DNA from: JAEYFP01 sp964579795
GTDB taxonomy: Bacteria; Bacillota; Clostridia; Lachnospirales; Lachnospiraceae
DNA length: 16,521 bases
Reading direction: 5' to 3'
Assembly (NCBI GenBank): GCA_964579795.1
Contig: CAZOHM010000055.1
Location: 1 to 16,521 of the forward strand
In this document: one piece after another, positions 13,514 to 16,521 of the stretch
Layout: every line of letters starts with the position of its first letter
Numbering within the stretch: position 1 is the first letter of the stretch
Position numbers and translations under genes: made by a program
Notes under the pieces: generated by a model
The model's database searches: none
The model's input: the letters and a program-made list of their open reading frames with translations, nothing else
What the model was told of the DNA's origin: nothing

Positions 13514-14341
13514 ATGAAAGAAATCGAAGCAGCATTTATTGAACTAAAAAAGGAAAATGTAAGAGAAACATTGTGGCTGCTTGAAGTTTGGAAGAGCTTG
13601 CAGTCTAGGCTGTGGAAGCAATTGAAACAGAGTCAGAGACCGAGTCTGTTTCAAAAGTGTAGACTTTCCTACAAGCAAAAACATGTAATAAAGCTGACAC
13701 AGTATCAAAAACATGTAATGGAGGATGGAGAGACATATGATGTTTTTTCTGTTCCTTTTACATTTAACGAGCTTGCCTGCATGTCAGCTGAAATGATTGC
13801 AGATGCATTGCATCAGATAGCAGTCTGTAGTGGCTATGCATACTTTTATATGAACAGAGAGCTGTATGGAAAACTTTTAACACATCAAAAACAGATGACG
13901 ATTCACTGGGTGTCCCGGAATATAGTTGCTATGTTAAGGAATGGAAGTCTTGCAGCAGTCTGCAGTGAAAAGTTAAATATCAGACAGCAGGATTTGAAGG
14001 TACTGCTTTTTGACGAGGAGGAAGACTCGTTTGAGAAACAGGAAATTCTAAAATGGGTTTTGTACAGCCTGTGCCACAGCGTGAATCATCTTTGCATTCT
14101 GACAGAACATGAAGACAGTTATACGAATGTGGTTGAGCATATTTATGAATCTGAAGGACTTCCGATAGAGATATTGCAAAAGATACCAGCTGATTTTCAT
14201 CTTCTGATTGATATATCAGAAATGACACCACTGAAATATCATAAATTTCCGCAAAACAGTATGTATGTTTCGTTGTTTGCAGATGCTGAAAAAGAGCGAC
14301 TTCTGTCAGTAAAGCGCAGAGATATAATAACCTTGACATAA
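13514..14341 (+). CDS. Unrecognised 275-aa protein between dusB and greA
   Basis: Real gene by length, position and codon use, but I do not recognise the family. It begins 16 bases after dusB, and no Shine-Dalgarno sequence precedes ATG 13514, so translation may depend on ribosomes leaving dusB. The first 70 residues are basic and helical (LWLLEVWKSLQSRLWKQLKQ) and contain a short repeat, QKHV at 55-58 and again at 65-68. The middle holds FSVPFTFNELACMSAEMIADALHQ. The C-terminal part alternates strand-like and helix-like segments (NHLCILTE, then YTNVVEHIYESEGLPIEIL, DFHLLIDIS and SMYVSLFAD), which resembles a Rossmann-type alpha/beta fold without a visible glycine loop. Seven cysteines are present. 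There is no signal peptide or membrane segment. The greA promoter overlaps its last codons. Confidence 0.8.
   Translation: MKEIEAAFIELKKENVRETLWLLEVWKSLQSRLWKQLKQSQRPSLFQKCRLSYKQKHVIKLTQYQKHVMEDGETYDVFSVPFTFNELACMSAEMIADALHQIAVCSGYAYFYMNRELYGKLLTHQKQMTIHWVSRNIVAMLRNGSLAAVCSEKLNIRQQDLKVLLFDEEEDSFEKQEILKWVLYSLCHSVNHLCILTEHEDSYTNVVEHIYESEGLPIEILQKIPADFHLLIDISEMTPLKYHKFPQNSMYVSLFADAEKERLLSVKRRDIITLT
13624..13652 (+). repeat. Hairpin inside the 5' part of the unknown gene
   Basis: GAAACAGA (13624-13631) and TCTGTTTC (13645-13652) are exact inverted copies with a 13-base loop. It lies inside coding sequence about 110 bases from the start and has no T run after it. Confidence 0.4.
13676..13719 (+). 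repeat. In-frame 14-base direct repeat in the unknown gene
   Basis: CAAAAACATGTAAT occurs at 13676-13689 and again at 13706-13719, exactly 30 bases apart. Both copies are in the same frame and encode QKHV plus the next residue. This suggests a small internal duplication of a 10-residue unit. Confidence 0.6.
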
Positions 14342-14362
14342 AAACCTGCTATGGGGTATAAT
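14333..14362 (+). promoter_or_regulatory. Full-consensus greA promoter
   Basis: TTGACA (14333-14338), an 18-base spacer and TATAAT (14357-14362) match both sigma-A hexamers at all twelve positions. The -35 box encodes the last two residues of the upstream gene, whose stop codon follows at once. The predicted start is near 14369, leaving a leader of about 78 bases before greA. Confidence 0.85.
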
Positions 14363-14446
14363 TCCATTATTGTGTAGTAGAGTGCGAAAGTGTATATAGA
14401 GCCGAATAAATGCGGCAATAAATGATAAAGAGGAAGGATGCAGAAC

Positions 14447-14929
14447 ATGGAAGAAAAGAAAAATATACTCACATATGAGGGATTAAAGAAACTGGAGAAT
14501 GAGCTTCATGATCTCAAGGTAGTAAAGAGAGCAGAAGTTGCTCAGAAAATCAAGGAAGCCAGAGAACAGGGAGATCTGTCCGAGAATGCAGAATATGATG
14601 CAGCAAAGGATGAACAGCGTGACATAGAGGCAAGGATTGAAGATATCGAAAAGATATTGAAAAATGCAGAGGTTGTTCTGGAAGAGGAAATTGATACAGA
14701 AAAAATTAGTATAGGCTGCAAAGTCAAAATTTTGGATAAGGAATTAAAGCAGGAAATGGAATATAAGATTGTTGGCTCAACAGAAGCAAACAGTCTGAAG
14801 GGAAAGATTTCTAATGAATCTCCTGTCGGAAGAGCCTTAATCGGTGCCAAAAAGGGTGAAACAATTACTGTAGAAACACAGGCTGGAGCACTTAAATACA
14901 AGGTACTTGGAATTGAACGTTCAAATTAG
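14447..14929 (+). CDS. greA: Transcription elongation factor GreA
   Basis: Rescues backtracked RNA polymerase by stimulating cleavage of the nascent RNA through the secondary channel. The protein is 160 aa from ATG 14447, which has GAAGGA 8 bases before it; the ATG at 14438 overlaps that site and is less likely. The N-terminal antiparallel coiled coil (about 8-78) carries the acidic tip D43 and E46 in REQGDLSENAEYDAAKDEQ, the residues that reach the polymerase active site. The C-terminal FKBP-like globular domain (about 82-160) includes ISNESPVGRALIGAKKGE and ends in KYKVLGIE. It is transcribed from the full-consensus promoter at 14333-14362. lysS follows after 58 bases with no terminator, so the two are probably one transcript. 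Confidence 0.97.
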   Translation: MEEKKNILTYEGLKKLENELHDLKVVKRAEVAQKIKEAREQGDLSENAEYDAAKDEQRDIEARIEDIEKILKNAEVVLEEEIDTEKISIGCKVKILDKELKQEMEYKIVGSTEANSLKGKISNESPVGRALIGAKKGETITVETQAGALKYKVLGIERSN

Positions 14930-14973
14930 ATAGAAATCAGTGAATTGTCTTTGCATGAGATGTGCAGATAAGC

Positions 14974-14980
14974 AGAGGAG
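14974..14980 (+). promoter_or_regulatory. Ribosome binding site that sets the lysS GTG start
   Basis: AGAGGAG ends 7 bases before GTG 14988. The upstream in-frame GTG at 14940 has no comparable site, so this decides the start. Confidence 0.75.
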
Positions 14981-14987
14981 AATAAAC

Positions 14988-16490
14988 GTGGGTAACGAGA
15001 ATCAGGAAAATAAAAATGTACAGGAACAGGATATAAAGCAGCTGTTGAAGGTTCGTCGGGAGAAGCTTGCAAATTTACAGGCAGAAGGAAGAGATCCGTT
15101 TCAGGTTATGAAATATGATGTGACACATCACAGTGCTCAGATCAAAGATGGATTTGCAGAACTGGAAGGAAAAAGTGTATCTATTGCAGGTCGTATTATG
15201 GCAAAGCGTGTGATGGGAAAAGCATCATTTTGCAATGTACAGGATTTGCAGGGAAACATTCAGTCATATGTAGCCAGAGACAGTATTGGAGAAGATTCCT
15301 ATGCCGATTTTAAGAAGTATGATGTAGGCGATATTGTCGGTATCACAGGCGAAGTTTTCAAAACAAAAACAGAAGAAATATCCATTCATGCATCTGCTGT
15401 GAAGCTGTTGTCAAAGAGTTTGCAGATTCTTCCTGAAAAATATCACGGCTTGACCAATACAGACATCCGTTACCGTCAAAGATATGTAGATTTGATTATG
15501 AACAGCGAGGTTAAGGATACATTTATCAAGCGTTCAAAGATTATCAGCACAATCAGAAGCTTTTTAGATGCACAGGGATTTATGGAAGTAGAGACACCAA
15601 TGCTTGTTTCCAACGCAGGTGGTGCATCAGCCAGACCTTTTGAGACACATTTTAATGCGCTTGATGAGGATTTGAAGCTTCGTATTTCTCTTGAACTCTA
15701 TTTGAAAAGACTGATAGTAGGTGGAATGGAAAGAGTTTATGAGATAGGACGAGTATTTCGTAACGAAGGTCTTGACACCAGACATAATCCGGAATTCACG
15801 CTGATGGAGCTTTATCAGGCATATACCGATTATAATGGTATGATGGATCTGACAGAGAATATGTATCGCCACGTAGCACAAACTGTACTTGGTACAACAA
15901 AGATTACTTATAATGGCATTGAAATGGATCTCGGAAAGCCTTTCGAGAGAATTACAATGGTAGATGCTGTAAAGAAATATGCAAATGTCGATTTTAATGA
16001 AATTCATACGCTTGAAGAAGCAAGAGCAGTTGCAAAGGAACACCATATAGAATATGAGGCTCGCCACAAAAAGGGCGATATTCTGAATCTGTTCTTTGAA
16101 GAGTTTGTAGAAGAGCATTTGATTCAGCCAACATTCTTAATGGATCATCCGGTGGAGATTTCTCCGCTTACAAAGAAAAAACCAAGCAATCCGGACTATG
16201 TAGAGCGTTTTGAATTCTTTATGAATGGCTGGGAAATGGCCAATGCCTATTCAGAGTTAAATGATCCAATTGATCAGAGAGAACGTTTTGCAGCACAGGA
16301 AGAAGCTTTCGCAGCCGGTGATGAGGAAGCAAATCACACAGATGAGGATTTCCTAAATGCTCTCGAAATTGGTATGCCACCAACAGGCGGCATAGGCTTT
16401 GGTATTGACCGCATGTGTATGTTGATGACAGACTCACCGGCAATTAGGGATGTGTTGTTGTTCCCAACGATGAAGAGTCTGGATAAATAA
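14988..16490 (+). CDS. lysS: Lysyl-tRNA synthetase, class II
   Basis: Charges tRNA-Lys with lysine; cytosolic homodimer in the family. The protein is 500 aa from a GTG start at 14988, the usual size of bacterial LysS. The frame is open back to 14940, but that stretch is not family-like. A short charged N-terminus is followed by the anticodon-binding OB domain (about 55-150, from VSIAGRIMAKRVMGKASF). The class II catalytic core has motif 1 around FLDAQGFMEVETPML, motif 2 RVFRNEGLDTRHNPEFTLME with R255 and R258, and motif 3 GGIGFGIDRMCMLMT with R475. The lysine-pocket stretch WEMANAYSELNDP is intact. It lies behind greA, an arrangement common in Firmicutes. I see no T-box leader in the 58-base gap. 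Confidence 0.97.
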   Translation: MGNENQENKNVQEQDIKQLLKVRREKLANLQAEGRDPFQVMKYDVTHHSAQIKDGFAELEGKSVSIAGRIMAKRVMGKASFCNVQDLQGNIQSYVARDSIGEDSYADFKKYDVGDIVGITGEVFKTKTEEISIHASAVKLLSKSLQILPEKYHGLTNTDIRYRQRYVDLIMNSEVKDTFIKRSKIISTIRSFLDAQGFMEVETPMLVSNAGGASARPFETHFNALDEDLKLRISLELYLKRLIVGGMERVYEIGRVFRNEGLDTRHNPEFTLMELYQAYTDYNGMMDLTENMYRHVAQTVLGTTKITYNGIEMDLGKPFERITMVDAVKKYANVDFNEIHTLEEARAVAKEHHIEYEARHKKGDILNLFFEEFVEEHLIQPTFLMDHPVEISPLTKKKPSNPDYVERFEFFMNGWEMANAYSELNDPIDQRERFAAQEEAFAAGDEEANHTDEDFLNALEIGMPPTGGIGFGIDRMCMLMTDSPAIRDVLLFPTMKSLDK

Positions 16491-16512
16491 AGCCAGTGTT
16501 TATACGGCTTTT
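16489..16512 (+). terminator. Possible weak terminator after lysS
   Basis: AAAGCC (16489-16494) pairs with GGCTTT (16506-16511), extended by GTG/TAC pairs with one bulged A around a TTTA loop. Only one more T follows before mixed sequence. The window ends just after, so it is uncertain. Confidence 0.35.
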
Positions 16513-16521
16513 GAGAGATTC

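Noticed and set aside
14401..14416. Small GCCG/CGGC inverted repeat in the greA leader
   Set aside because: Only a 4-pair stem with an 8-base loop; this is expected by chance.
14940..14987. Cys-containing N-terminal extension of LysS (CLCMRC)
   Set aside because: A metal-binding leader was considered, but there is no ribosome site before GTG 14940, a good one precedes GTG 14988, and LysS proteins do not carry such a leader.
14930..14987. T-box or other riboswitch before lysS
   Set aside because: The gap is only 58 bases, without a T-box sequence or terminator/antiterminator pair.

Overview
The window looks like an ordinary chromosomal segment of a low-GC, spore-former-type Clostridia, most likely Lachnospiraceae. 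The grounds are the protein sequences (PfkA with a TIDLD active-site loop, a SleB/CwlJ-type hydrolase with SH3 repeats, a DnaE with a QISLF clamp motif), purine-rich AGGAGG-type ribosome binding sites and sigma-A-like TTGACA/TAAAAT promoters. All genes are on the + strand. I see no IS element, phage gene, CRISPR array, tRNA or rRNA, and no stretch over 300 bases lacks a gene. The first gene (metK) is cut by the left edge.

Layout: metK 3' part (2-859); a promoter/hairpin interval; dnaE (980-4429); a promoter and pfkA (4534-5508); a promoter/hairpin interval; a SpoU/TrmH-type RNA 2'-O-methyltransferase (5635-6417) followed closely by proC (6449-7243). Next comes a stand-alone secreted cell-wall hydrolase (7384-8589) with its own near-consensus promoter, a perfect WalR/YycF-type box just downstream of the predicted start, and a clear intrinsic terminator (8604-8644). 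A long tightly packed run follows with no visible terminator: NfeD-like protein, SPFH/band-7 protein, argF, a small 3-TM protein, a small acidic protein, coaX, dusB and an unrecognised 275-aa protein. A full-consensus promoter overlapping the stop codon of that last gene then drives greA and probably lysS.

Functionally the genes are housekeeping: SAM synthesis, DNA replication, glycolysis, RNA modification (TrmH-type, DusB), proline and arginine synthesis, membrane-domain organisation (NfeD plus SPFH), CoA synthesis, transcript-cleavage factor and lysyl-tRNA charging. I do not see a clear new system.

The points most worth a second look are regulatory. They are the WalR box on the wall hydrolase, an AT-rich perfect dyad in front of nfeD, and two hairpins that begin at the predicted +1 of the dnaE and methyltransferase transcripts. 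The three uncharacterised small or medium proteins in the coaX-dusB-greA run are also of interest.
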